Positions 18,280-27,902 are shown, counted from the stretch's first letter. The stretch is DNA of 64,000 nucleotides from CALLPQ01 sp964479275 (GCA_964479275.1 CAYZLR010000003.1:29908-93907), one strand, 5' to 3'. Notes: a model not told the origin generated them from the sequence alone. Numbers and translations are program-made.

Positions 18280-20379
18280 TTAGCTGATTTTAGCTTCTTT
18301 GTTTACACGGCAACCCGGTTGATCCCATTTATGCAAGATCGAGGTGAGAGTCTGCTTTTTCACCGGTTTTGACAAATAATCATTCATCCCAGCATTGATA
18401 AACCGGGTTCGGTCGCCGGCGAGAGCATGAGCGGTGAGAGCAATAATTGGTGTTGGAGCAGCATTGCGATCTTGTTCAATTTTACGAATGGCTTTCGTTG
18501 CATCAATACCGTCCATTTCAGGCATGGAAATATCCATTAAGATAACATCAAAGCTTTGTGTACGAAATAAACCACAAGCAGTTTTTCCGTTTTCCGCAAA
18601 AGCAACATCAAAAATAGTTTTGTCGAGCATATTGTCAATGACCATACGATTGACGAGATTATCATCTGCAACCAGGAGAGAGGTTTTGTCTTTATTTTCA
18701 TTGTTGAGAGGTTGCGAATGATCATGGCTTTGACTGCGATGTGAAATGTATTGCAGTTGATTGATATGGGAATCATTCAAGGATTGCTGAATGGCTTCAG
18801 CAAGTAAATCAGAGTTGACGGGTTTATTAAGAATTTGAGTGATACCCAGATCGGTATATTGGTCAAGCTGCGTTGAGTGATCAATCGAGGATAGAAAAAT
18901 GATAGGAGTTTGAACTAGATCAGGATCATTTTTTATTTTTTTAGCCAGTTCAATCCCACTCATTTCCGGCATTTGAATATCGATAATGGCTAACGTCAAT
19001 TCGTCATCACTAATCGCTTTTTTCTTTAATAAAGTTAGCGCTGCCTCACCATTCGTTGTTCGCTGGGTTTGCGCCCCCCAAAAATCGAGCCTTTTTTGAA
19101 GCACCCTTCCACTTAGCTCATTATCGTCCACGATTAGAACGGGTGTTTGCTTTAACAGATCTTGTTGAGAGGATTGGGCTTTTTCCGAAATAGGAAGCGT
19201 GATCTTTATTGTAAAGAGTGACCCTTTGCCAAAAATTGAATTGACTGAGAGTGTCCCGCCCATTGCATCTACCAATGAATTTGTGATGGTCAATCCCAGT
19301 CCCGTGCCACCATACCGTCTCGTTGTTGAGTTTTCTGCTTGTGAGAATTGTTCAAAAATTGTCGTTAGTTTTTCCTGTGGAATACCGATACCTGTATCTT
19401 CGATAGTCATTGTAATATCCGCATGGCTATCAGAATTCTCGCAAGATAGAGATACAAAAACATGTCCTTCATGAGTAAACTTAATCGCGTTACTAATGAG
19501 GTTTGTTAAAATTTGACGTGTACGCCCAGAATCTCCAAGTAGTTTTTGGGGTAGATTGGGGGCGCATTGCAAAATTAATTCGATGTCTTTTTCAACGGCA
19601 CTATTCGCCAACAATAAGCAAACATCTTCTGCAACTTGAGCAATAGAAAATGGTACGGGCTCAAGCTCCAGCTTCCCAGCTTCGATTTTGGAAAAATCTA
19701 AAATATCATTAATAATCGCGACCAACGAATTCCCAGATTTCGAAATCGTATCAACAAATACGCTTTGTTGCTTATCAAGTTGTGTTTCCGCGAGAAGTTC
19801 CGCCATGCCCAAAACGCCATTCATAGGCGTTCTAATTTCATGACTCATATTCGCTAGAAATTCTGATTTTGCACGATTAGCAGCTGTTGCGGCTTCAGAT
19901 TTTTCCTTGAGTTCGTCTGTAAGGCGTTCTAATTCGAGTTCGCGTTGTTTGCGTTGTGTAATATCTGTGTAGATACCAACAATATGATTTTCTTTTAATT
20001 TTCGAAATTTTTCTTCGATAATAAGACCATCGGATTGGTAGCGAATAGTATTAAATTGACTGGTTTTTTTTAAGCTTTCTTCAAAAACTTTTATAAATTC
20101 ATCTGTCGTGTGATAGCCAGGATATGCTTTAAACTTAATGCCGATACCGAGCGGGATACGAACGCTCGTTCCCGGTTCCCAACAAGTGGGTTCGAGCCCT
20201 GACATTTTGATGGCTGTATCATTGGTAACAATAATATTGCCATCTGAATCCATCACAACGAGTCCCACAGCCATGACTTGCATGATTTCATGGAGGAGAT
20301 CTGTCACATCACTTTGAGTGTGGGTATGCTTTTGCGAGAAATAGCCCGCAATTTTTGAAATGATTTTATTCTCAAACAT
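18280..20379 (-). CDS. Hybrid sensor histidine kinase with two receiver domains
   Basis: A 699-residue signalling protein: a PAS-like domain (about residues 25-140, VGLVVMDSDGNIIVTN to GIYTDITQRK), a short coiled coil, HisKA with the phospho-acceptor box FLANMSHEIRTPMNG, a HATPase domain (DTGIGIPQEKL, RYGGTGLGLTI), then two receivers (VLIVDDNELSGRVL with IDIQMPEMSG; LLVADDNLVNRMV with LMDISMPEMDG). No membrane segment is evident, so the input is probably cytoplasmic. It has no HPt domain and no partner regulator nearby, so its output must act through proteins encoded elsewhere. The frame reaches a TTG at 20409; the ATG at 20379 is preferred. It lies between miaB and a nitrilase, all on the minus strand. 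Confidence 0.92.
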   Translation of the reverse strand: MFENKIISKIAGYFSQKHTHTQSDVTDLLHEIMQVMAVGLVVMDSDGNIIVTNDTAIKMSGLEPTCWEPGTSVRIPLGIGIKFKAYPGYHTTDEFIKVFEESLKKTSQFNTIRYQSDGLIIEEKFRKLKENHIVGIYTDITQRKQRELELERLTDELKEKSEAATAANRAKSEFLANMSHEIRTPMNGVLGMAELLAETQLDKQQSVFVDTISKSGNSLVAIINDILDFSKIEAGKLELEPVPFSIAQVAEDVCLLLANSAVEKDIELILQCAPNLPQKLLGDSGRTRQILTNLISNAIKFTHEGHVFVSLSCENSDSHADITMTIEDTGIGIPQEKLTTIFEQFSQAENSTTRRYGGTGLGLTITNSLVDAMGGTLSVNSIFGKGSLFTIKITLPISEKAQSSQQDLLKQTPVLIVDDNELSGRVLQKRLDFWGAQTQRTTNGEAALTLLKKKAISDDELTLAIIDIQMPEMSGIELAKKIKNDPDLVQTPIIFLSSIDHSTQLDQYTDLGITQILNKPVNSDLLAEAIQQSLNDSHINQLQYISHRSQSHDHSQPLNNENKDKTSLLVADDNLVNRMVIDNMLDKTIFDVAFAENGKTACGLFRTQSFDVILMDISMPEMDGIDATKAIRKIEQDRNAAPTPIIALTAHALAGDRTRFINAGMNDYLSKPVKKQTLTSILHKWDQPGCRVNKEAKIS

Positions 20380-20601
20380 GCTGAATAAACCTGTGAAATA
20401 AGTAAGCAACTGAACAGAATTGAGTTAAAGTTGAGCTAATTTCTAAATTTATCTGGGATCACAGGTCTGAAAAAATGTGTTTGTAAAGTAATTGGTAAGC
20501 TGATTTAATTTTCTATGAATAATTAAAGTAACAAAATAAAAACTGCGTGCATGATTTTGCTCTATTATTAATTATTCATATGATAGTCTTTTAACGGATG
20601 G

Positions 20602-21609
20602 TTAATCTTCGAGTGTGCCTAGCATATCCTGTAAGAGAGCATTTTGTACCTCATCTTGTGCTTGATCACTGGTAAAGCTCGCCATGCCTTCAGCAGCCTC
20701 ATCACGAATTTTTAGGTCAAAAATGTCTGGTCGCGAATAATGTCCAGCAATGTCACAGGCCGCTTTGGCTGCTTGAACAATGTTCATGGAAGCATCTGCG
20801 ATTACCATGCCCTCGCCCTCAATGGGCCCTGCAATCACTTCACCGCGCGGGTCAATGATCGCAGAATGACCGACATGTTGCCAATCGCCGAAATTTTTAT
20901 AAGATTCTGGAATATGCTCTTTTAACCTCAGTCCTGCAGAGCAAACGACATATGCGGCGGCTTGGCTGGCAAAGGCGCGCGACAATAACAGTTGGCGTGC
21001 CCAGCAATATTCTTCGGGCCTTGGCGTTTTCTCCCACCCTGGCCATAGAGCAGCGTGAAATTGTGTGCCTTGTGCTACCAGAGAAAAGCCGGGCAACATC
21101 ATTTGATGTTCCCAGCAATTGAGTGCTGAAATCCGTCCATAATCACGAGGGATAACCTGTAGGCCGGCGGCGTCACCATCTCCCCAAATGATACGTTCAG
21201 CATGAGTTGGTTTTAGTTTGCGGTGACGATTAAGGATCTCGCCTTCCCGGCCAATAGTCAAAGCGGTGCAATAAATTGTTCCGTTTGTATAAGGGTCTTT
21301 TTCTGCGACTCCGATAACCGCATCAGTGCCAGCTTTTGCGGCGGCAGCGCAAAGCGCATCAGTTTCCGGTCCGCCCAGGATAATCGCATTTTCTATATAA
21401 TCAGCACTGGCTCGCCATGTTTCATCCGTGACCCCGCTTTCAATCCAGAATGGATAACCAGGAAGCCAGGTTTCACCAAATACCGCCATATCGACACCAT
21501 CCTTGCCGGCTTTTTCGATCAGGGTACAGGCTTTTTCTGTGCTGGCATCTTTATCAAAAAGAATCGGTGCCGCCTGAATAGCGGCAAGGCGGGTGGTTTT
21601 AGCGTTCAT
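20602..21609 (-). CDS. Nitrilase (carbon-nitrogen hydrolase)
   Basis: A 335-residue cytoplasmic hydrolase of the nitrilase branch, converting a nitrile to its carboxylic acid and ammonia. The catalytic triad is visible: Glu in VFGETWLPGYPFWI, Lys in HRKLKPTHAER and Cys in ALNCWEHQMML. The NCWEH context and the PGYP segment favour true nitrilases over amidases. The substrate, aliphatic or aryl, cannot be assigned. The frame reaches a TTG at 21621, but the ATG at 21609 gives the usual N-terminus (TTRLAAIQAAP). No accompanying nitrile-hydratase or amidase gene is nearby; the neighbours, a histidine kinase and a MAPEG protein, are not obviously related. Confidence 0.9.
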   Translation of the reverse strand: MNAKTTRLAAIQAAPILFDKDASTEKACTLIEKAGKDGVDMAVFGETWLPGYPFWIESGVTDETWRASADYIENAIILGGPETDALCAAAAKAGTDAVIGVAEKDPYTNGTIYCTALTIGREGEILNRHRKLKPTHAERIIWGDGDAAGLQVIPRDYGRISALNCWEHQMMLPGFSLVAQGTQFHAALWPGWEKTPRPEEYCWARQLLLSRAFASQAAAYVVCSAGLRLKEHIPESYKNFGDWQHVGHSAIIDPRGEVIAGPIEGEGMVIADASMNIVQAAKAACDIAGHYSRPDIFDLKIRDEAAEGMASFTSDQAQDEVQNALLQDMLGTLED

Positions 21610-21749
21610 AAAAAATCTCAATCATAAGGTTGGCTAATTTTTTCATAGGGTGAAAGCGTTAAAGCGCATTATGGTAAGGGGGGGAAGTGTGTTGCTTATC
21701 ATTTTTTCGTGCGCAAGGGCTGTAATTTTCAAGTTCTCCTGCTGAGTTG

Positions 21750-22193
21750 CTAAGTGTGAATGGCAATCAGCAATTGTCCAATCAGAAGAACGAGACAGAT
21801 TAGGGAGAGAAGAAAGAAGAAAAACCGGTGAGCCACATGATTATACGTGACGTGAATAAAGCTGTGTACAACTCGACAGAGGAAGTAGGCGGTTGCGGTC
21901 CAGATAGAGAAATCGGTAACGGTATTTGTGACAAATAAGGCCAAGCATAATGCGTAGAAAAACATCGGGGTTTCAAACAGGTTTAGGACGTGATCATTGC
22001 TGGCTTGAGTGCGCGCAGACCATAATGGCCCCTCTTTAAAATTTGCCTGCGCCGCGCGATTTGAGGGGCGTTGCCCGATAGAGAGCCCATATTTGCGGGC
22101 ATCACCGGCGCGCCTGAAGACCATGATTAACATCATGAATATTGTTAAGATCATCATTGCAAGAAAGGGAAGAAAGATGAGCTTATCAGGCAT
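21750..22193 (-). CDS. MAPEG family membrane protein
   Basis: A 147-residue protein with four hydrophobic segments (about residues 3-25, 72-92, 95-115, 122-145) and the conserved SNRAAQANFKEGPL and ASNDHVLNLFE segments of bacterial MAPEG proteins. The eukaryotic members are glutathione-dependent microsomal enzymes; the activity of bacterial members like this one is mostly untested. GAGGA lies four bases before the ATG. It stands alone, divergent from rimI. Confidence 0.82.
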   Translation of the reverse strand: MPDKLIFLPFLAMMILTIFMMLIMVFRRAGDARKYGLSIGQRPSNRAAQANFKEGPLWSARTQASNDHVLNLFETPMFFYALCLALFVTNTVTDFSIWTATAYFLCRVVHSFIHVTYNHVAHRFFFFLLSLICLVLLIGQLLIAIHT

Positions 22194-22394
22194 GGGTTCC
22201 TCGCATATCTGACGGTAAATAAACCGCGAAAATAATGAATTATGACCTTATATATTGATACAGCAAGTGTTCGCGAGATAAAAGAGATGGATGAAGTGTG
22301 ATATCCCATATGATTTCAAATGGCATCATCTATGGATGTCCGAGCATAGGATTTATCGGGATCTTGAACAAAACAGTCAAAAGCCGAATATCTT

Positions 22395-22862
22395 ATGAGT
22401 GAAATTTCTAGTTTTGAAATATCTACCGCACACGCTCGTGACGCTAATCAGCTGATTGCGCTGGAGGCGCGTACTTTTGGCGATAAAGCCTGGCCTGGCA
22501 AAGCCATTGGGGGCAGTTTTTCGCAAATATTCGTTGAGGTTTTGTTTGCACACATGACTCACCGAATTGATACAAGAAACCCGGCTGGGTTTTTGGTTTG
22601 GCGTAAGATTGTTGATGAAGCTGAAATTCTATCGATCGGTGTTGATCCTGATTGGCAAAAAAGGGGAATTGCCAAGGGCTTGTTGAAAGAATTGGAAAGC
22701 CGCGCGCGCAAACAAGCATTACGACGTATATTTCTCGAAGTGAGGGTGGATAATACAGCTGCGCTTGCGCTTTATCGAGGGTGTGGTTATCACCCTATAG
22801 GAACCCGTCGCCACTATTATCGCGACGGTGTGGATGGCGTGAGTATGGCCTTTGCATTGTAA
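22395..22862 (+). CDS. rimI: GNAT acetyltransferase RimI (ribosomal protein S18 alanine N-acetyltransferase)
   Basis: A 155-residue GNAT-fold protein. The acetyl-CoA motif A is seen as ILSIGVDPDWQKRGIAKGLLKELESRA, spanning about residues 75-101, and motif B as IFLEVRVDNTAALALYRGCGY, ending in the RRHYYRDGVDG tail typical of RimI. RimI acetylates the N-terminal alanine of S18. Placement directly upstream of fur is the usual alphaproteobacterial arrangement and strengthens the name. The tsaB gene that often precedes it is absent. The ribosome-binding site is weak. Confidence 0.85.
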   Translation: MSEISSFEISTAHARDANQLIALEARTFGDKAWPGKAIGGSFSQIFVEVLFAHMTHRIDTRNPAGFLVWRKIVDEAEILSIGVDPDWQKRGIAKGLLKELESRARKQALRRIFLEVRVDNTAALALYRGCGYHPIGTRRHYYRDGVDGVSMAFAL

Positions 22863-22899
22863 CGTAACGACACCCTCTTTTAACAGCGGAGTTAACAAC

Positions 22900-23370
22900 A
22901 TGGTGAATTCATCGGCACAACCGTTAAATCGAGCGAATGCACAAAAAGACGATACCAGGCGGCTTGAGCTATTGTGCATTGAAAAAGGGATGCGGATGAC
23001 AGAACAGCGCCGTGTCATCGCACAAGTTCTTTCTGTTGCAACAGACCATCCTGACGTTGAAGAAATTCACCAGCGTTCTGTCGCTATTGATAAAGGGATA
23101 TCGATTGCAACGGTGTATAGAACCATGCGTTTGTTTGAAGAGGCCAATGTCGTTGAGCGTCATGATTTTCAAGATGGACGCTCACGCTACGAAGAAGCCT
23201 CAGACGATCATCACGACCACCTGATTGATGTCAGATCAGGTCAGGTGATTGAATTTGTGAATGATGAAATCGAACGTTTGCAACACCGCATTGCGCAGGA
23301 ACACGGCTATAAATTATTATCACATCGCCTGGAATTATACGGCGTACCCATTTCTTCCGAAGACGAATAA
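22900..23370 (+). CDS. fur: Fur family transcriptional regulator
   Basis: A 156-residue metal-dependent repressor. The N-terminal winged helix contains MRMTEQRRVIAQVL and the recognition helix ISIATVYRTMRLFEEANVV; the dimerisation domain carries the metal-ligand run HHDHLIDVRSGQVIEF. The CxxC structural zinc pairs of enterobacterial Fur are absent, as in many alphaproteobacterial Fur/Mur proteins, so iron or manganese may be the signal. The frame is open from a TTG at 22852, inside rimI, but the ATG at 22900 has GGAG nine bases upstream and is preferred. It follows rimI by 37 bases. Confidence 0.93.
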   Translation: MVNSSAQPLNRANAQKDDTRRLELLCIEKGMRMTEQRRVIAQVLSVATDHPDVEEIHQRSVAIDKGISIATVYRTMRLFEEANVVERHDFQDGRSRYEEASDDHHDHLIDVRSGQVIEFVNDEIERLQHRIAQEHGYKLLSHRLELYGVPISSEDE

Positions 23371-23439
23371 ATCGATCCAGTAAATTGCACCCCATTGGCA
23401 TGTTAGCGTGGATAAAATTGATCGTGATTGGCCCTAATA

Positions 23440-24309
23440 TTAAAGCGTTGGGCAATATGAAGCGGCTATAACTTTTCCGAGATTAGCTTCCTGCACAATG
23501 ACCGCACAACCGGTATCATCAGAAAGCTCAACTGTGTTCAGCTGAGTTTGGAACATGGTGGTGTTCTTGGAAAAATTACGAACCGTTTTCACGACATTGG
23601 CTTCCGTCCATTCTTGTCCCGCATTTTCTCCGCCCAGAATAGATGTCTGTGTGTTGTGATGAAAGAAAACTAGAGATGCTTCATAATTTGAGAGATTTTC
23701 TGCACCCTCCAGGGTCGCCGTCAGGGTTGTTCCTGAATGGCTTAATGATAACCGCATGGATGGTGTTTGGTCGTGATTTTTGATGATCGCATTTTCGAGC
23801 GGTTTTCTTCGTGAACCAACAGTTTCGATTGTCCCATTAATAATTGCCTGAGGCGTATAAATGCGCCTTGTCGCGCTGTTGATTTTGTAAGTACTTTGAC
23901 GATTGGTGAAAGCTCTATTCGAATATGGATCTTTCCATTTACCGTGATTGAAAACGGATAAATCATCCCAATAATCAACGTGCCAAGATAAAACCACGAC
24001 ATCTTTTCGGTTTGTCAGATCATTGACAAATTGCGCCGCAGGGACACATGATGAACAGGATTGCGACAGGAACATCTCGACCAATACCGGGGAGGCGTCA
24101 TTTGGCGCAGCTGTAAGGGATGTCTTGCTAGCAATGTCTGATTCAGCAGTAGAGGCTGCGTATGCAGATGAATAAAGGCTCTGGGTCACGTCAAACCCCG
24201 TATCTTCAGCCGAAATGAGTCCATTCATCACAAAAATACAGACGCCAAAGATGACGAGGCAGAACACAGGCGCAATGGCTATTGCTAAAAATTTTTGAAC
24301 TTGGGTCAT
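23440..24309 (-). CDS. DUF1223 thioredoxin-like secreted protein
   Basis: A 289-residue protein with a hydrophobic N-terminal segment (residues 8-32), a low-complexity linker and a thioredoxin-like DUF1223 domain from about residue 74: VEMFLSQSCSSCVPAAQFVNDL with a CxxC pair, then VVVLSWHVDYWDDLS and the NRQSTYKI segment. The family is periplasmic or membrane-anchored and its role is not established; a redox or copper-related job is only suggested by the CxxC. It is convergent with fur and has no clear ribosome-binding site. The VDYWD signature makes the family call firm, the function open. Confidence 0.86.
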   Translation of the reverse strand: MTQVQKFLAIAIAPVFCLVIFGVCIFVMNGLISAEDTGFDVTQSLYSSAYAASTAESDIASKTSLTAAPNDASPVLVEMFLSQSCSSCVPAAQFVNDLTNRKDVVVLSWHVDYWDDLSVFNHGKWKDPYSNRAFTNRQSTYKINSATRRIYTPQAIINGTIETVGSRRKPLENAIIKNHDQTPSMRLSLSHSGTTLTATLEGAENLSNYEASLVFFHHNTQTSILGGENAGQEWTEANVVKTVRNFSKNTTMFQTQLNTVELSDDTGCAVIVQEANLGKVIAASYCPTL

Positions 24310-24540
24310 AGCATACTATTTCATATCGGTCCGGTATTGTTCCGGGCGGGATTAATAACTGAGTGAATCTAAAATATCTGGAATGCGCATTGTTGCAACG
24401 CACAATATGCTATCTCTTAAACACATTTGATAACGCAAATGAGAGACTATTTAATACAGTTCCAGATCACGTGGCTATTGGTTGGGCGCCCATATCTGCA
24501 ACAAGACAATAACTCAAACGATCCAGCTTTTACGCAAGGT

Positions 24541-26013
24541 TTATGCGCGCCAGAAAGCCGGAGAGAAAAAGACCAGCAAAGTAAAAAATTCTAATCTACC
24601 CAATAGCATACCCGCAGCCATAAGATATTTTGCGCCCGGCTCCAGGCTCGAGAAATTACCAGCCGGTCCGATCACGTCACCAAGACCAGGACCGACATTG
24701 GCAATAGCAGAACCAGCTGCTGAAATTGCAGTTAGATTATCCATGTTGAACCCTGATAACAAAACCGCGAGCGTGGCAAAGGTTGCAAAGTAAACAAAGA
24801 AAAAGCTTAACACTGAAATGAAGACATCTGGAGTTAAGGGGCGTCCATTATAATGCGCTACAAAAATTGCGTTGGGATGGGAAAGGCGGCGCGCGTAGAG
24901 ACGAATGGCCAAGAGGGCAACTTGAAACCGAAAAATTTTCATGCCACAGGAAGTTGATCCTGCACACCCGCCAATGAACATAATGCAAAAGAAAAACCCG
25001 GTGGCAAAAGGCCCCCATTGAGAATAATCAGTGGTTGCGTAACCTGTCCCGGTGATGATGGAGACAACATTAAAAAAGGCAAGCCGAAATGCAGTCACGC
25101 CGTCTTGTCCGGTCGAGACCATGACTTGCGCGAACATGACAATCGTCGCGGCTGTGATGACGGAGAGAAAAAACCGGATTTGACTATCCGTAAACATACG
25201 CCCCCATGCTCCGCGTAAAAGCGCGACCAGAAAAATGCCAAATGGTAGGCTGCCAATCAACATGAAAATGGCAATGATCATATCCAGTGGCGCACGCCCA
25301 ACCCCAATGAAAGCCCCAACGGAGGCATCTTTAGTTGAAAAACCACCGGTTGCAACTGTCGTCATTGCGTGGTTGAGAGCATCAAAAGCACTCATCCCAA
25401 ATGCCCATAAAAGAACAAAACAAAGAGCGGTAAAAAAAGCATATATCCCAGTCAGAGCCAGGGAGTATTGGGTGGCATTGGCAATAAATTTTTCTGACGT
25501 ATCCCAAGCTTCTGATTTGAAGATTTGCATGCCGCCCACGCGCAATGCGGGCAGTACTGCAAATGCCATAATAACAATACCAACCCCGCCAAACCATTGC
25601 AGCATAGAACGCCATAACAATGCCCCTGGCGGTGCATCATTGAGGTTGGTGATAATCGTGGCTCCGGTCGTGGTCACCCCTGACATGGCTTCAAAGAAAG
25701 CATCGGTCCAACTAATATCAAGGCCACCAAGTGCGAGAGGAATAGTTGAAAACATGGCGAGAAAAACCCAGCTTAGCGCGGAAATCATAAACCCTTGCCG
25801 CACAGAAATTTTTTCAAACTCTCCCCAACTGGCAGCGGCTAACCCGCCACCTGTCAGTATACAGATTGTGGCACCCACCGCAAAAGCACTCCAATCTTGC
25901 TGATGCACGGGATCAGGCGAAAGAAGGTCGGCGACCATAGGCGCGAGCATGGATACGCCAAGCATTGCCACCAATACACCCGCAACCAATATGACAGGCC
26001 TAAAACTATCCAT
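24541..26013 (-). CDS. trkH: TrkH-type potassium uptake channel subunit
   Basis: A 490-residue inner-membrane K+ transporter. Four pore-loop repeats of the Trk/Ktr fold are visible: EAMSGVTTTGATI, NHAMTTVATGGFSTKD, NVVSIITGTGYATTDYS and AIANVGPGLGDVIGP, each with the filter glycine, between about eight to ten hydrophobic segments. TrkH works with the NAD-binding gating protein TrkA, which is not encoded in this window. The gene is followed by DUF1223 and preceded by apaG on the same strand. Assignment is secure from the four filter motifs. Confidence 0.94.
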   Translation of the reverse strand: MDSFRPVILVAGVLVAMLGVSMLAPMVADLLSPDPVHQQDWSAFAVGATICILTGGGLAAASWGEFEKISVRQGFMISALSWVFLAMFSTIPLALGGLDISWTDAFFEAMSGVTTTGATIITNLNDAPPGALLWRSMLQWFGGVGIVIMAFAVLPALRVGGMQIFKSEAWDTSEKFIANATQYSLALTGIYAFFTALCFVLLWAFGMSAFDALNHAMTTVATGGFSTKDASVGAFIGVGRAPLDMIIAIFMLIGSLPFGIFLVALLRGAWGRMFTDSQIRFFLSVITAATIVMFAQVMVSTGQDGVTAFRLAFFNVVSIITGTGYATTDYSQWGPFATGFFFCIMFIGGCAGSTSCGMKIFRFQVALLAIRLYARRLSHPNAIFVAHYNGRPLTPDVFISVLSFFFVYFATFATLAVLLSGFNMDNLTAISAAGSAIANVGPGLGDVIGPAGNFSSLEPGAKYLMAAGMLLGRLEFFTLLVFFSPAFWRA

Positions 26014-26069
26014 ATGGTTCTATCTCACCGCAAAGGGTTTTTGTGCCGTTGTGTTGTTCTGTTTCATAT

Positions 26070-26462
26070 TTAATGAAGCAGTTGGCTTTCATGGGGACTA
26101 TCCAGTGAAAAGGCGGGGATGGCCACATCGAAGCTATCACCAGAGAGTGTTTCCATCTTGTATCGCCCGACCATGACGCCAGAGGGGGTCGTTAATGGAG
26201 CCCCTGAAGTATATTCAAAGCCTTCCCCTGGCTCGATCACGGGTTGCTCGCCGACCACACCTTCACCGTCGACTTCTTCGGTGCGCCCGCTGGAGTCGGT
26301 GATTTGCCAAAAGCGTCGTCTCAGGCAAACGGGATCGGTAGAGCGGTTATCGATCCGCACCGTATAAGCCCAGACAAAGTGATGGGCATCGGGGTCGGAT
26401 TGATCCTCCAGATAGGCGGGGCTAACTTGTACCCGAATTCCTTTTGTCTCGGTCTCATACAT
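26070..26462 (-). CDS. apaG: ApaG family protein
   Basis: A 130-residue beta-sandwich protein of the ApaG/DUF525 family, with the conserved HHFVWAYTVRIDNRS, LRRRFWQITDSSG and VVGEQPVIEPGEGFEYTSG segments. ApaG has been linked to Co2+/Mg2+ resistance, but its biochemical role is not settled. A GTG at 26474 is in frame upstream; the ATG at 26462 gives the usual length and has a GAG eight bases upstream. It is downstream of metZ on the same strand, a frequent neighbour in alphaproteobacteria. Confidence 0.93.
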   Translation of the reverse strand: MYETETKGIRVQVSPAYLEDQSDPDAHHFVWAYTVRIDNRSTDPVCLRRRFWQITDSSGRTEEVDGEGVVGEQPVIEPGEGFEYTSGAPLTTPSGVMVGRYKMETLSGDSFDVAIPAFSLDSPHESQLLH

Positions 26463-26615
26463 GGTTTTACTCACTTAGCACGAAAGCATTGGCATATTGT
26501 AAGGGGTAAATGTGCCTGATGGGTCAAAAAAAGCAACAATCTTTATAGATTTATGCAATGTGACCTGGTTTTTAGGACTGTATGGTTGGTTTTATCACAA
26601 GGCTTTCGGCGTAAT

Positions 26616-26655
26616 TTGCCTTCAAATGAGTACCGGTTGAATTCAAAATGGTGCC
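26616..26655. repeat. Diverged copy of a 40-bp intergenic repeat (copy D)
   Basis: Aligned without gaps to copy A (43140-43179) it keeps about 24 of 40 bases, including ACCGGTTGAA and the flanking TTGC. It lies in the 3' gap between metZ and apaG. The match is weaker than for the other copies and could be partly chance. Confidence 0.35.
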
Positions 26656-26675
26656 AAAACAAACCTTGGAGCCAA

Positions 26676-27893
26676 TCATTTGATCGCAATTGATTCTAGC
26701 CCTGATTGTAAATCCTCCCAAAGGTCTTCGCGGTCTTCCAGCCCAATCGAGAGCCGCACGAGCCCGGGGGTTACCCCTTGTTCCAGGCGTTCTTCTTCGC
26801 TTAAGCGGTGGTGGGTCGTGGTTCGGGGATGTGTGGCCAAACTCTTTGCGTCACCAAGGTTGTTTGAGATATCAAATAACTCTAATTTTGCTAAAAATGC
26901 GAAAGCGGCGTCTTGTCCATCGTTAAATTCAAGAGTCAGTAGACTGCCGCCACCCCGCATTTGCCGGGCCGCGATTTCAGCTTGTGGATGATCTGCCCGG
27001 CCAGGATAGGTGACCTTTGCTAATCCACTATAGGTTGTTTTCGCCGCGGCCAGCTTGTCTGCTAACCAGGCCGCATTCGCGCTCATGGCTTCTACGCGAA
27101 GGCTCAATGTCTCAAGAGATTTAACCAAAACCCAGGCATTAAAGGGGGACAGGGCCGGGCCAGTATTGCGTAAAAAGGGCTGTAATTCATCTTCGATAAA
27201 AATCTTGTCATTGCTGGCAATGACCCCGCCAAGCACGCGTCCTTGACCATCCATGTGCTTGGTCGCGGAATACACAACGATATCGGCTCCCAGCTCCAGG
27301 GGTTTTTGTAAAATCGGGGTGGCAAAAACATTATCAACGACCAGTCGAGCTTTCGCGTCGCGGGCGATGCTCGCAATGGCGGCAATATCTAAAACTTCTA
27401 TGCCGGGGTTTGAGGGGCTTTCAAGGAAAAACACTTTTGTATTGGGCTTGCTTGCCTCTCGCCAATTCTCCAACCTCGTTCCGTCTATCAAGCTGGCTTC
27501 GATGCCAAAGCGGGAACATAAATCCTGAACAACATACCGGCATGAGCCAAATAGGGCCCTTGAGGCGACAATATGATCGCCAGCACTCAGCTGGCAAAGC
27601 ATCGCCGCACTAACAGCTGCCATGCCTGAGGCCGTGGCTCTGGCAAATTCAGCCCCCTCAATCGCTGCGATGCGGTGTTCAAACATCTCGACAGTGGGGT
27701 TGGAAAACCTGGAATAGATAAATCCGGGATCTTCGCCGCTAAAGCGTTCTGCTGCTTGCTGAGGCCCGGTATAGGCAAAACCCGAGGTTAGAAACAAGGC
27801 CTCACTTGTTTCCTGCATGGCGCGATTTTGACCTGCACGGATCATTTGTGTCTTGGGACGATAGGTTTTAGCGGTGGGTTTGGTCTTTGACAT
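26676..27893 (-). CDS. metZ: O-succinylhomoserine sulfhydrylase MetZ
   Basis: A 405-residue PLP enzyme of the Cys/Met metabolism family that makes homocysteine from O-succinylhomoserine and sulfide. The PLP lysine lies in VYSATKHMDGQGRVLGG; upstream are SRFSNPTVEMFEHRIA and the ATASGMAAVSAAM phosphate-binding region, and the C-terminus has the RLSIGLEDREDL signature. The frame stays open to 28103, but the ATG at 27893 has AAGGA seven bases upstream and starts at the family N-terminus (MSKTKPTAKTYRPKT). About 200 leader bases precede it, with two structured elements, so methionine- or SAM-dependent control is likely. Confidence 0.94.
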   Translation of the reverse strand: MSKTKPTAKTYRPKTQMIRAGQNRAMQETSEALFLTSGFAYTGPQQAAERFSGEDPGFIYSRFSNPTVEMFEHRIAAIEGAEFARATASGMAAVSAAMLCQLSAGDHIVASRALFGSCRYVVQDLCSRFGIEASLIDGTRLENWREASKPNTKVFFLESPSNPGIEVLDIAAIASIARDAKARLVVDNVFATPILQKPLELGADIVVYSATKHMDGQGRVLGGVIASNDKIFIEDELQPFLRNTGPALSPFNAWVLVKSLETLSLRVEAMSANAAWLADKLAAAKTTYSGLAKVTYPGRADHPQAEIAARQMRGGGSLLTLEFNDGQDAAFAFLAKLELFDISNNLGDAKSLATHPRTTTHHRLSEEERLEQGVTPGLVRLSIGLEDREDLWEDLQSGLESIAIK

Positions 27894-27902
27894 GACGACA
27901 TC

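Noticed and set aside
20602..22193. Nitrilase and MAPEG genes as one detoxification operon
   Set aside because: They are same-strand but 140 bases apart with a separate ribosome-binding site, and no functional link is shown by the sequence.
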